Shown here piece by piece: positions 27,945 to 38,300 of a stretch of DNA of 64,000 nucleotides. Each line of letters opens with the position of its first letter. The first letter of the stretch is position 1. The position numbers and the translations under genes were made by a program. Source of the DNA: Cellulomonas sp. Leaf334 (lineage in GTDB: Bacteria; Actinomycetota; Actinomycetes; Actinomycetales; Cellulomonadaceae); assembly GCF_001424195.1 (NCBI RefSeq), contig NZ_LMOO01000001.1, positions 1,275,199 to 1,339,198 of the forward strand. The letters are read 5' to 3'. The notes beneath the pieces are model-generated. The model made no database searches. It saw only the letters and a program-made list of their open reading frames with translations, and was not told the DNA's origin.

Positions 27945-28837
27945 CCGTCGTGACCCCCGCAGAGCTCACCGCCCCCCTCGGCGAGCCGCTCACCGTCGAG
28001 CCGGCGAAGACGACCGGCCGGTTCTCGAAGGGCAGGACGGCCAAGTACGCCCTGCTCATCTTCTTCACGCTGATCGTGCTGATCCCGGTGTACGTGCTCG
28101 TCGTCACCAGCTTCAAGGGCCAGGGCGACGCCTCCCCCGCACGTGCGTGGAACCTCCCCCAGGTGTGGGTGACCGAGAACTGGACCGGCGCGTGGCAGGC
28201 CCTGTCGCCGTCGCTGTGGCGCACGTTCCAGATGGTCATCCCGGCCGCGATCATCTCGTCGTTCCTCGGCTCCATGAACGGCTTCGTGCTGGCGCGCTGG
28301 CGCTTCAAGGGTGCGGACATCGTCTTCACCCTGATCCTGTTCGGGATGTTCATCCCGTACCAGGCCGTGATGATCCCGCTGCTGCAGCTCATGCTCGGCG
28401 CCGGCATCCCGTCGGGTGTCCCGTCGCTGATCATCCTGCACGTCATCTACGGGCTGCCGATCACGACGCTGATCTTCCGCAACTACTACATGTCGATCCC
28501 CGACGAGCTGGTCGAGGCGGCACGCGTGGACGGGGCCGGGATGCTGCGGACGTACTGGTCCGTCGTCCTGCCGATCTCCGTCCCCAGCTTCGTGGTCGTC
28601 CTCATCTGGCAGTTCACCTCGGCGTGGAACGACTTCCTGTTCGCGGTGTTCTTCTCCTCCAGCCAGAACGGCCCGGTCACCCTGGCCCTGAACAACCTGG
28701 CCAACGGCGCCCTGCTCACCAACTACGGCATCTCGATGGCCGGCGCACTGCTCGCGTCGCTGCCGACGCTGCTGGTGTACGTCCTGCTCGGGAAGTACTT
28801 CATCGGCGGCCTCATGTCCGGGTCGGTCAAGGGCTGA
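27941..28837 (+). CDS. CUT1 sugar ABC transporter permease (MalG-like)
   Basis: A 298-residue permease with six membrane segments after a cytoplasmic N-terminus of about 30 residues. The EAA loop reads DELVEAARVDGAGMLRTYWSVVLP. It partners the MalF-like permease upstream. Last gene of the CUT1 operon and followed by a strong terminator hairpin, so the operon does encode only binding protein and two permeases. The ATPase must come from elsewhere, as with the shared MsiK-type ATPase known in Streptomyces. Confidence 0.93.
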   Translation: MTVVTPAELTAPLGEPLTVEPAKTTGRFSKGRTAKYALLIFFTLIVLIPVYVLVVTSFKGQGDASPARAWNLPQVWVTENWTGAWQALSPSLWRTFQMVIPAAIISSFLGSMNGFVLARWRFKGADIVFTLILFGMFIPYQAVMIPLLQLMLGAGIPSGVPSLIILHVIYGLPITTLIFRNYYMSIPDELVEAARVDGAGMLRTYWSVVLPISVPSFVVVLIWQFTSAWNDFLFAVFFSSSQNGPVTLALNNLANGALLTNYGISMAGALLASLPTLLVYVLLGKYFIGGLMSGSVKG

Positions 28838-28886
28838 CGCCCCTGGCACGACCACCCGCCGCGGTCTCCGCAACCCGGCACAGCGC

Positions 28887-28920
28887 AAGGGCCCCCGGCA
28901 GTCACTGGTCGGGGGCCCTT
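28887..28920. terminator. Bidirectional terminator between CUT1 operon and ROK2/ATPase operon
   Basis: AAGGGCCCCCG (28887-28897) and CGGGGGCCCTT (28910-28920) form a perfect 11-bp stem with a 12-base loop. It separates the convergent genes ending at 28837 and 28936. Confidence 0.8.
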
Positions 28921-28935
28921 CGTGCGCGCCGGTGC

Positions 28936-29718
28936 TCAGCGCAGCGCAGCCATCCGCTTCAGCATCTCGTTGTCCTGGGACGTCGCCCCGGTGATCGCCG
29001 CGAGGATCGACTCGTAGCTGGCCGTGTCGGCGTCGAACGACCCGTTGTTACGACCGTGCCGCAGGACGACGATCCGGTCGGAGACGGCGCGGACGTCGTT
29101 CATGTTGTGGCTGATGAGGATCACGCCGTGCCCGAGGTCGCGCAGACGTTCGATGTACGTGAGGACCTCGGCCGTCTGGGCGACGGACAGTGCGGCGGTG
29201 GGCTCGTCCAGCACGACCAGACGCGGGGAGCCGATCAGGGTGCGCGCGATCGCGACGGCCTGCCTCTGCCCGGCGGACAGCTCGGACAGCGGGGTGCGCA
29301 CGGACGGGATCCGCAGGGTCAGGTCCCGCAGGATCGACCGTGCCATCTGCTCCATCCGGCCGTCGTCGAGCAGCGCGCCGTCGGTGAGCTCGCGGCCGAG
29401 GAAGATGTTCGACGTCACGTCGAGGTTGCCGCACAGCGCGAGGTCCTGGAAGACCGTCGCGATGCCGAGTGCGTGCGCCGCGGAGGGCGACGGGATCGTC
29501 TGCTCCTCGCCGTCGATCTCGATCAGGCCGGAGTCGGGGGTGAGCACCCCGGAGATCACCTTGGCGAGGGTCGACTTGCCCGCGCCGTTGTCGCCGACGA
29601 GCGCCACCACCTGGTGGGCGTGCACGTCGAGGTCGACGCCGACGAGGGCCTCGACCGCGCCGAAGCGCAGGCTGACCTGCCGGAGGGACAGCAGCGGGAC
29701 CCGTGGGTTCTCGCTCAT
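28936..29718 (-). CDS. Orphan CUT2-type single-domain ABC ATP-binding protein
   Basis: A 260-residue ATPase with Walker A GDNGAGKST, Q-loop TVFQDLALCG, signature LSAGQRQAVAIARTL and Walker [13 protein letters not shown]. It lies 59 bases after ROK2 on the same strand but has no permease or binding protein of its own. It closely resembles the ATPase at 22231 and ends with an extra tail of about 15 residues. It may serve the permease at 31056 or 21050, or be the remnant of a duplicated operon. ATG 29718 has an AGGTGAGG-type ribosome site; the longer reading is rejected. Confidence 0.88.
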   Translation of the reverse strand: MSENPRVPLLSLRQVSLRFGAVEALVGVDLDVHAHQVVALVGDNGAGKSTLAKVISGVLTPDSGLIEIDGEEQTIPSPSAAHALGIATVFQDLALCGNLDVTSNIFLGRELTDGALLDDGRMEQMARSILRDLTLRIPSVRTPLSELSAGQRQAVAIARTLIGSPRLVVLDEPTAALSVAQTAEVLTYIERLRDLGHGVILISHNMNDVRAVSDRIVVLRHGRNNGSFDADTASYESILAAITGATSQDNEMLKRMAALR

Positions 29719-29777
29719 GACCTCACCTGCTCCTCGTTGGGCACGTACGTGCAGTGAAACCCCGACCGGTGCGTGCG

Positions 29778-31004
29778 TCAATCCGTGACCTCCTCTTCAC
29801 CCGCGCGCTCGTCCGCAGAGCGCGCCTGCTCGTCGGACCGGACCACGAAGTCCGTCGACCGCAGGACGAGCTCGAGCGCCCCGGCGACCTCGGCACGCTG
29901 GCCGAGCTCGGCGGGGACCACCTCGAGCGGCGCTATCTGGTTGAGCAGCACCCGCTGGCGGATCGCCTCGCGCAGCGGGCCCAGCAGGAGCTCCCCGGTC
30001 TCGGCGAGCTCTCCCCCGACGACGATGCACTGCGGGTTGACCGCGGTCGCCAGGCCGGAGACCACCTCACCGATGATCGACCCGGCGTCCGCGACGACCC
30101 GGGCGCACCCGGGGTCCCCGTCGATCGCCCGCTGGATCACGTCCCGCAGCGCGAGGGTGCCGTGGCTGGACCGCAACGGCTCGAGCAGCGCGGGGCCGCC
30201 GACGACGGTGTCGAGGCAACCTCGGCTGCCGCACCGGCAGATGTCCCCCTGCGGGTCGACCTGCACGTGCCCGATCTCGCCCGCCGTCCCGCCGAACCCG
30301 CGGTGCACCTGCCCGCCGATCACGATCCCGGCGCCGGTCCCGTGGGACGCCCGCACGTAGACGGAGTCGCGGTAGGCCCGGGACGCACCGTGCGTGCTCT
30401 CGGCGAGGGCACCGAGGTTCGCGTCGTTGTCGACGAACACCGGGCAGCCCAGCCGCTTCGACAGGACGTGGCCGACGTGGACCTCGTCCCAGCCGCGCAT
30501 GATGCCGCGGACGGAGACCATGCCCGTGGCGCTGTCGACGGGAGCCGGCAGGCCGATGCCGATCCCGACGACCTCGTCGAGCGTCGACCCCACCCGCTCG
30601 AGCAGGTCCGCCACGAGCAGGGCCGCGCGGTCCAGGCTCGTGTCGAGGCGGTGCTCGTTCGGCAGCGGGAGGGTCTGCTCGGCGACGACCTCGTTCATGA
30701 CGTCGCCGAGCGCGATCCGCAGGTGCCGGGGGCCGATGTGGATGCCGACGGCGAGCCCCACCCGGTGGGCGATCGTGACCATCTGGGCACGACGCCCGCT
30801 CCGGGTGGTGTTCCGGGTGTCGACGACGCCGGCGGCGAGCAGCTCCTTGACGATCGTGGAGACGGTCGCCGCCGACAGGCCCGTCGACCCGGCGAGCTCG
30901 ACCTGCGTGAGCCCGCCGTGCCGGTGGACGGTCTCGACGATCAGCGCGCGGTTGGCCTCACGGAGCGAGGACTGCGAGCCTGACATCGCAACCCGCCCTC
31001 TCAC
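29778..31004 (-). CDS. ROK family transcriptional regulator 2
   Basis: A 408-residue paralogue of ROK1 with the same layout: an N-terminal winged helix (SLREANRALIVETVHRHGGL, then TQVELAGSTGLSAATVSTIVKEL), DNDANLGALAE, GEIGHVQVD, the zinc motif CRCGSRGCLD, and an acidic C-terminal tail that ROK1 lacks. I place the start at GTG 31004, seven bases after a TATGCT element (likely leaderless), in exact parallel with ROK1; ATG 30986 is an alternative. It is transcribed with the orphan ATPase. The target is probably the neighbouring sugar operons. Confidence 0.88.
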   Translation of the reverse strand: MRGRVAMSGSQSSLREANRALIVETVHRHGGLTQVELAGSTGLSAATVSTIVKELLAAGVVDTRNTTRSGRRAQMVTIAHRVGLAVGIHIGPRHLRIALGDVMNEVVAEQTLPLPNEHRLDTSLDRAALLVADLLERVGSTLDEVVGIGIGLPAPVDSATGMVSVRGIMRGWDEVHVGHVLSKRLGCPVFVDNDANLGALAESTHGASRAYRDSVYVRASHGTGAGIVIGGQVHRGFGGTAGEIGHVQVDPQGDICRCGSRGCLDTVVGGPALLEPLRSSHGTLALRDVIQRAIDGDPGCARVVADAGSIIGEVVSGLATAVNPQCIVVGGELAETGELLLGPLREAIRQRVLLNQIAPLEVVPAELGQRAEVAGALELVLRSTDFVVRSDEQARSADERAGEEEVTD

Positions 31005-31055
31005 GCCCGCGAGCATAGCCGCGGGCCCCGTCCGTGCTGGTCAGCTTGCCGATCG

Positions 31056-32233
31056 TCAGCGCGCCGCGCCTGCGCGACGCTTGTTGTAGATGTCGAACGC
31101 GACGGCCAGGAGCAGGACCAGACCCTTGACCATCTGCTGCACCGACTGGTCGATGCCCATGAGCTGCATGCCGTTGCTCATGACCGCCATGATCAGGCCA
31201 CCGACCATCGCCCCGGTCACCCGTCCGACACCACCCGTGGTCGACGCGCCACCGATGAAGCACGCGGCGATCGCGTCGAGCTCGAACATGTTGCCGGCCG
31301 CGGGCTGCGCGCTGTTGGAGCGGGACGAGTAGACGACGCCGGCCACCGCGGCCAGCATGCCCATGTTGACGAAGATCCAGAAGTTGACCCGCTTGACCTT
31401 CACACCGGACAGCTGGGCGGCGGACAGGTTGCCACCGATCGCGTAGACGTGGCGGCCGAACACGGTCTTGGTGGTGACGATCGTGTACGCGATCACCAGG
31501 ACGCCCAGGATGATCAGCACGATCGGCAGGCCACGGCTACGAGCCAGCTGGTAGGTGAAGGCCATGCCGACGAGCCCGACCAGCACGATCTTGGTGATGA
31601 AGATCGGCATCGACTCGACGACCTGCTGGTACTTCAGGCGACCCAGCCGCGTCCGGTACTGGCTCACGGCGTAGCCGAGCACCGCGATGGCGCCGATGAC
31701 GAGGGTGAACACGTCGATGCCCTCGCCGCCGAGGAAGCCGTTGAGGAAACCGCCTGCGATGCGCTGGTACTCCGCGGGGAACGGCGACAGGGAGATGTTG
31801 CCGAGCACCTGCAGCGTCATGCCGCGGAAGAGCAGCATGCCCGCCAGGGTCACGATGAACGACGGGATCCCGACGTACGCCACCCAGAAGCCCTGCCAGA
31901 TGCCGACCAGGAAGCCGACCCCGAGCCCGGCGAGAACGCCGAGCCACCACGGACCGTTGTTCTGGATCACGACGACCGCCGACACGGCCCCGGTGAGCGC
32001 GACCACCGACCCGACCGACAGGTCGATGTGACCGCCGATGATCACGATGACCATGCCGATGGCGAGGATCAGGATGTAGGAGTACTGCAGGACGATGTTC
32101 GTCACGTTGCCCGGGCTGAGCAGCACGCCGTCGGTGAGGATCGTGAACAGACCCACGATCGCCACGAAGGCGACGAAGATCCCACTCTGGCGCAGATTCC
32201 TCGTGAAGAGGTCCTTCAGGCCTGCCATGGCGG

Positions 32234-32237
<4 letters not shown>
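31056..32237 (-). CDS. mmsB: Multiple-monosaccharide ABC transporter permease
   Basis: A 393-residue BPD_transp_2 permease of the XylH/GguB type with ten or so membrane segments. [21 protein letters not shown] and [24 protein letters not shown] are conserved marks. It is the third gene of chvE-mmsA-mmsB, with ATG overlapping the mmsA stop. It carries C5/C6 sugars such as xylose, arabinose or glucose in related systems; the exact range here is inferred. Its stop lies only about 50 bases from the ROK2 start. Confidence 0.93.
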
Positions 32238-33772
<1,535 letters not shown>

Positions 33773-33845
33773 GCGGCTTCCACCGTCCTTCGTCGTGCAG
33801 GGCGCCGTCTCCGGCCACCCCTCGCTGGTGGGGGTCGACCCGGGC

Positions 33846-33882
33846 CGACCGGCCGGCACCGTGGGACGGCGCCGGCCGGTCG
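33846..33882 (-). terminator. Intercistronic hairpin between chvE and mmsA
   Basis: CGACCGGCCGGC (33846-33857) pairs with GCCGGCCGGTCG (33871-33882) over 12 bp, and the 13-base loop can add four more pairs. It lies in the 127-base gap after the binding-protein gene, like the hairpin after the CUT1 binding-protein gene. It probably limits read-through or protects the chvE message. Confidence 0.6.
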
Positions 33883-33899
33883 TGGGTCGGGACGGACGG

Positions 33900-35045
33900 T
33901 CAGGCCTGGCCGCTGGCGACCTGGTCCTCGGTCCAGTAGCCCGAGTCGATCAGGAGCGACTGGATGTTGTCCTTGTAGACGATGTCCGAGTCGAGCAGGA
34001 AGGACGGGACGACCTTGACGCCGTTGTCGTAGGACTCGGTGTCGTTGGCCTCCGGCTCCTCACCGGCGAGGAAGGACTGGGCCGACAGGACGGCCTGGTC
34101 GGCCAGCTTGCGGGTGTCCTTGAAGATCGTCGAGAACTGCACGTCGTCGTTGATCAGCTTGACGGACGCGATCTCGGCGTCCTGGCCGGTCACGATCGGC
34201 ATGCCGTCGGCGATCGCCGGGCCGTAGCCGGCGTTCTGCAGCGCGGTCAGGATGCCGCGGGACAGGCCGTCGTACGGGGACAGGACGCCCTGCACCTTGC
34301 TGCCGTCGGAGTAGGTCGACGTGAGCAGGTCCTCCATGCGCTTCTGCGCGGTCTCCTGGAGCCAGCGCAGCGTCGCCGCCTGCTCGATGTCGGTCTGGCC
34401 CGACTTCACGACGAGCGTGCCGGCGTCGATGTACTCCTTCAGGGTGTCCATCGCGCCCTGGAAGAAGAAGTGCGCGTTGTTGTCGTCCAGCGAGCCGGCG
34501 AACAGCTCGATGTTGAACGGGCCGGTGGCGTCGCCCGCCGAGCCGTCGGCGTTGAGCAGGCCCAGGCCGACGAGCAGCGACGTGGCCTGCTGGACGCCGA
34601 CCTTGTAGTTGTCGAACGTCACGTAGAAGTCGACGTTCTCGCTGTCGCGGATCAGGCGGTCGTAGGCGATGACAGGGATGTTCGCGTCCGCGGCGGCCTG
34701 GAGCTGCGTGGCCAGCGCGGTGCCGTCGATCGACGCGAGGATCAGCAGGTCGGCGCCCTTGGTGATCATCTGGTCGATCTGCTGCTGCTGGGTGGGGATG
34801 TCGTCGCCGGCGAACTGGAGGTCGACCTTGTAGCCGGCCTCCTCGAGGCCCGCCTTCACGGCGTCGCCGTCCGCGATCCAGCGCTCGGACGTCTGGGTCG
34901 GCATCGCGACGCCGACCGTGAGGTCGGCGGGGTCGACACTCTCGCCGTCGCCCGCGCCGCTGCCTCCGCCTGCGCCGCTGCCCGAGCACGCGGCCAGTCC
35001 GAGTGCGACGACCGCACCCATTGCCGCGATGGTGATCCGTCGCAT
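33900..35045 (-). CDS. chvE: Multiple-sugar-binding lipoprotein (ChvE-like)
   Basis: A 381-residue CUT2 binding protein with signal peptide and lipobox LAAC followed by a Gly/Ser tether. [67 protein letters not shown] and [18 protein letters not shown] mark the ChvE/GguB-partner group that binds several monosaccharides. The ATG 35045 has an AAGGAG ribosome site seven bases upstream. First gene of chvE-mmsA-mmsB; the promoter region upstream carries two operator-like palindromes. Confidence 0.93.
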   Translation of the reverse strand: MRRITIAAMGAVVALGLAACSGSGAGGGSGAGDGESVDPADLTVGVAMPTQTSERWIADGDAVKAGLEEAGYKVDLQFAGDDIPTQQQQIDQMITKGADLLILASIDGTALATQLQAAADANIPVIAYDRLIRDSENVDFYVTFDNYKVGVQQATSLLVGLGLLNADGSAGDATGPFNIELFAGSLDDNNAHFFFQGAMDTLKEYIDAGTLVVKSGQTDIEQAATLRWLQETAQKRMEDLLTSTYSDGSKVQGVLSPYDGLSRGILTALQNAGYGPAIADGMPIVTGQDAEIASVKLINDDVQFSTIFKDTRKLADQAVLSAQSFLAGEEPEANDTESYDNGVKVVPSFLLDSDIVYKDNIQSLLIDSGYWTEDQVASGQA

Positions 35046-35198
35046 TGCTGTGCTCCTTCTCATCGTTGAGAGGTCCGGTGATCGGACCTGACGAGCTCGG
35101 GTTCGTCGGCCACGGTCAGCGTCTGCGCTGCCTCGACCGGTGTCCCGGCTGCGTTCCCCGGTGGTGCCCGGTGATCGCTGCGGTGCCCACCTTCTTCT

Positions 35199-35213
35199 CT
35201 TCGAGTCTCGAAG
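35199..35213 (-). promoter_or_regulatory. Perfect palindromic operator by the chvE promoter
   Basis: CTTCGAG, one base, CTCGAAG: a 7-bp perfect inverted repeat directly next to a TTGAC -35-like element. A related sequence lies at the CUT1 promoter (25436-25454). Confidence 0.55.
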
Positions 35214-35255
35214 TCAAACCCACCTGAACCGTCAGCTGATTACGAATCCATCACG

Positions 35256-35271
35256 ATGTGAGCGCCAACAT
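35256..35271 (-). promoter_or_regulatory. LacI-type operator candidate upstream of chvE
   Basis: ATGTGAGCGCCAACAT has ATGT/ACAT arms around a central GCGC and is symmetric at 12 of 16 positions, the usual look of LacI-family operators. No LacI gene is in the window, so the binder would be encoded elsewhere. Confidence 0.35.
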
Positions 35272-35344
35272 CACGGTTATCTCACGATCTGACCCGCACT
35301 TGGCTTCGTAGCGCGAACCTATTGCGGTCCAGCGGCCGGCAGCA

Positions 35345-35378
35345 CGACGGGCCCGCGACCGAGGTCACAGGCCCGTCG
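35345..35378 (-). terminator. Terminator after the amylase-pullulanase gene
   Basis: CGACGGGCC (35345-35353) and GGCCCGTCG (35370-35378) form a 9-bp perfect stem with a 16-base loop, just after the stop codon at 35389 on the minus strand. Confidence 0.6.
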
Positions 35379-35388
35379 GGCGTCGCCG

Positions 35389-38300
35389 TCAGCTGCGGTG
35401 CGTGCCCCACCATCCGTGACCGTGGCCCCACGTGGCACGGTTCTCCACGAGCACCGCGACGGTGCGTGGCGGGACGGTCACCGTGCCCGTCGCCCTGTCC
35501 CAGGTCGTCGCCTTGACGACGGGGTCGCTGCCCTTCGCCTGGACCGGAGACAGGGTCAGCCGGTGGCCGGCCAGCGACGAGACCGTCTGCGTGGTCGCCT
35601 CGTCGGACGCGTTGAGCACCACCAGGACGCCGTCGAGCTTCTTGTCCACGTCCTTGGCCCAGCGCTTCGTCGACCGGTCCCAGCCGGGCTCGTCGTCGAT
35701 CGTCATGACGACCACCCCGGGGTCGGCGTCGGGACCGGAGCCCGGGAAGCCGACCTTCTGCTCGATCAGGTCGGCGGAGCCGAGCCGGAACAGCGGCGTC
35801 GAGAACCGCAGCTCCAGCAGGTCCTCCGCGGCCTTCGAGGCCGTCGCGATGTCCGCCGGGGTCGGCTTGAGCGCCGGGTCGGCCAGCAGCGGCTGCTGGA
35901 ACGACCACTTCGCCTCGTTGTCGGCCGCCGGGGGCAGACCGCGGCCGAAGCCGTTGTCCTGGCCGGACAGGTCGAGCAGGTTGAACCAGTCGCCCGAGTT
36001 GTAGCTGTTCCGGTCGAGCGACTTGCTGCGCAGCAGGTCTGCGCCCGCGTGCCAGAACGACGGCGTCTGGGCCAGGGCGGTCGTCGCCAGGGACACGGTG
36101 TTCATGCGCACGCGGTCCGCCATCGGGGTGTCCGTGGGCAGCTTGTACGTGAGCGAGTCCCACAGCGTCTCGTTGTCATGGGCGTCGACGTAGGTGATGA
36201 CCTCCTCCGGGGAGTCCGCGTACCCGGCGGGCTGGCCGTTGTAGTCGAGCTCCTCCCCCGTCTGGACGGTGCCCGCGCTGCTCAGGAACGCGAAGTCGCG
36301 CAGGTTGCCCGCCATCCCGAGGCGGACCAGGTCGCCGTCGTGCGCCGCCCGGGCGAGCTGGTCGGCCTCCGACCCGTTGATCGGGTCGCCGTTCGGGTCG
36401 GTTCCGCCACCGGACCCGAAGCCCTGGATGCGCGGGTTCTCGTCGAACGGGCCGCCGCCACGGACCGAGTCACGCAGCCGGTCGGAGAACGTGCCGATCC
36501 CCGTCCCGCCCAGCTGGCCCTGGGTGGCCTGCGTGAAGAGCCGGTTGTCGGCCACCTCACCGAAGTTCCACCCCTCGCCGTACAGGTAGACCCGCTTCCC
36601 GTCGACGCCGTCCTTCTTCGGCGTGAGCGTGTCGAGCGCGGTCCGGACGGCCTCCATGTTCTCCACCGAGTGGTGACCCATGAGGTCGAACCGGAAGCCG
36701 TCGACCTTGTAGTCCCGGGCCCACGTGACGACCGAGTCGACCATGGCCTTCTCGGCCATCAGGTGCTCCGTCGCGATGTTCTGGCAGCACGTCGAGGTCT
36801 CGACGTTGCCGGTCGCGTTGAGCCGCTGGTAGTAGCCGGGCACCACGCGGTCCAGCACCGACTGTGGCGACTGGCCGCTGGCGGTGGTGTGGTTGAACAC
36901 CTGGTCGAGCACCACCTGCAGGCCGTCCGCGTGCAGCGCGCCGACCATCGTGCGGAACTCGGCGACCCGCGCGCCGCCCTCCGCGTCCACCGCGTACGAC
37001 CCCTCGGGGGTCGTCCAGTGGAGCGGGTCGTAGCCCCAGTTGAAGCCGTCCGCGTCGGCGACCGCCGTGACGCACGCCTGCTGCTGGTCGGAGTCCGGGG
37101 CGTACGACGCGAGGTCGCAGTCCGGGGTCTCCTGCAGATCCTTGTCCTCCTGGATGGAGGCGATGTCGAACGTCGGCAGCAGGTGGACCGTGGTCAGGCC
37201 CGCCTTCTCGAGGTCGCGCAGGTGCGCGCGCCCGTTGCCGTTGCTCGCGAACGCGAGGTACGTGCCGCGCTTGGCGGCCGGGACCTTCTCGTCGTTGATC
37301 GAGAAGTCCCGCACGTGGAGCTCGTAGATCGTCTGGTCGACCGGCCGCACGACCGGCTGCTTCGCCTTCTCCCACTCGCGCGGACGGAACGCCTTGTCGG
37401 CGAGGTCCACGAGCACCGAGTGGGTGGAGTTCAGCGTGAGAGCCACCGAGTACGGGTCCGTGACCCGGTTGACCTCGACCTGGTCGGTCGTCGGCGCGTA
37501 CACCGTGACCTCCCAGAGGTACCGGGCGCCGGCCCAGGACTTCTTGCCGTCCACCGTCCAGGAGCCGTCCGACTGCCGCTTCGCGGCCACGCGCTGGTCG
37601 GTGCCGAGCAGCAGCTCGACCTTCTGGGCCGTCGGCGCCCAGAGGGCCAGCGACGGGACACCCTTCTTCCACGTCGCGCCGAGCGTGCGCTTGGCGGCCT
37701 TGGCCGCGTACAGGTCGTCCAGGACGCCCGGGACCTGCACCCCGGTCGCCGCCTGGTACGTGCCGTCGGCCGCGGCCTGGGTGACCAGGAGCGCACCGCG
37801 CAGGAGCTCCGCGACCGGCGTCCCGTCGGGCACGCGCAGGGCGAGGTAGCCCGCGAGCGCCGGGAAGCGGTCGAGCTGTGCCTCGGACAGACCGGCCGGG
37901 TCGAACGTCAACGGCACGGCCGGGCCGTCGCCGAGGTCACCCACGGACAGCCCACCGGTCGGCGACCCGTGCAGCGCGAAGGTGCTGGTCGCCGGGGTCG
38001 GTGCCCAGGCGGCCGGCCACGCGATCGTCTCCGCGTCGATCCAGTGCGCGCTCTCCTCCCCCGTGCCGGGCAGCGGCGGGTCCGTGACCTCGATCGTCAG
38101 GACATGGGTGGCCAGCACGTAGGAGAAGGTCACGGGCTTGCCGCCGGGTGCGGAGAACGGGATGTTCGCCCCGTCCCGCACGCCACCGGCGCCGTAGTTC
38201 TCCGCCCAGCCGAGGTCGTGCGCGACCTTCGCCTCGTACGCACCCTCGGGCAGGTCGGTCGCGGTGAACGTGTACGTCCCATCGCCGTCCAGGTCCTGCA

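Larger units (their letters stand above)
35046..35344 (-). promoter_or_regulatory. Regulatory region upstream of chvE
   Basis: No gene is visible in this gap. Its outer part (about 35200-35320) is clearly more AT-rich than the window. On the minus strand TTTGAC at about 35211-35216 is a likely -35 region. Two operator-like sequences are present: a perfect palindrome at 35199-35213 and a LacI-like one at 35256-35271. The leader from there to chvE is about 160 bases. Confidence 0.5.

Noticed and set aside
35120..35195. Riboswitch-like sequence upstream of chvE (ACCACCGGGGAACG on the minus strand)
   Set aside because: It resembles part of the ZTP motif (CCACCGGGGAGCG), but the CUGGC element, the GGUGG-closed hairpin and the distal CGCCUGGGC strand are missing, and a sugar-binding protein is not a usual target.
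35251..35275. Possible CRP/GlxR site (TGTGA...TCACG) upstream of chvE
   Set aside because: The half-sites are nine bases apart instead of six and match poorly. The LacI-like symmetry of the same bases explains them better.
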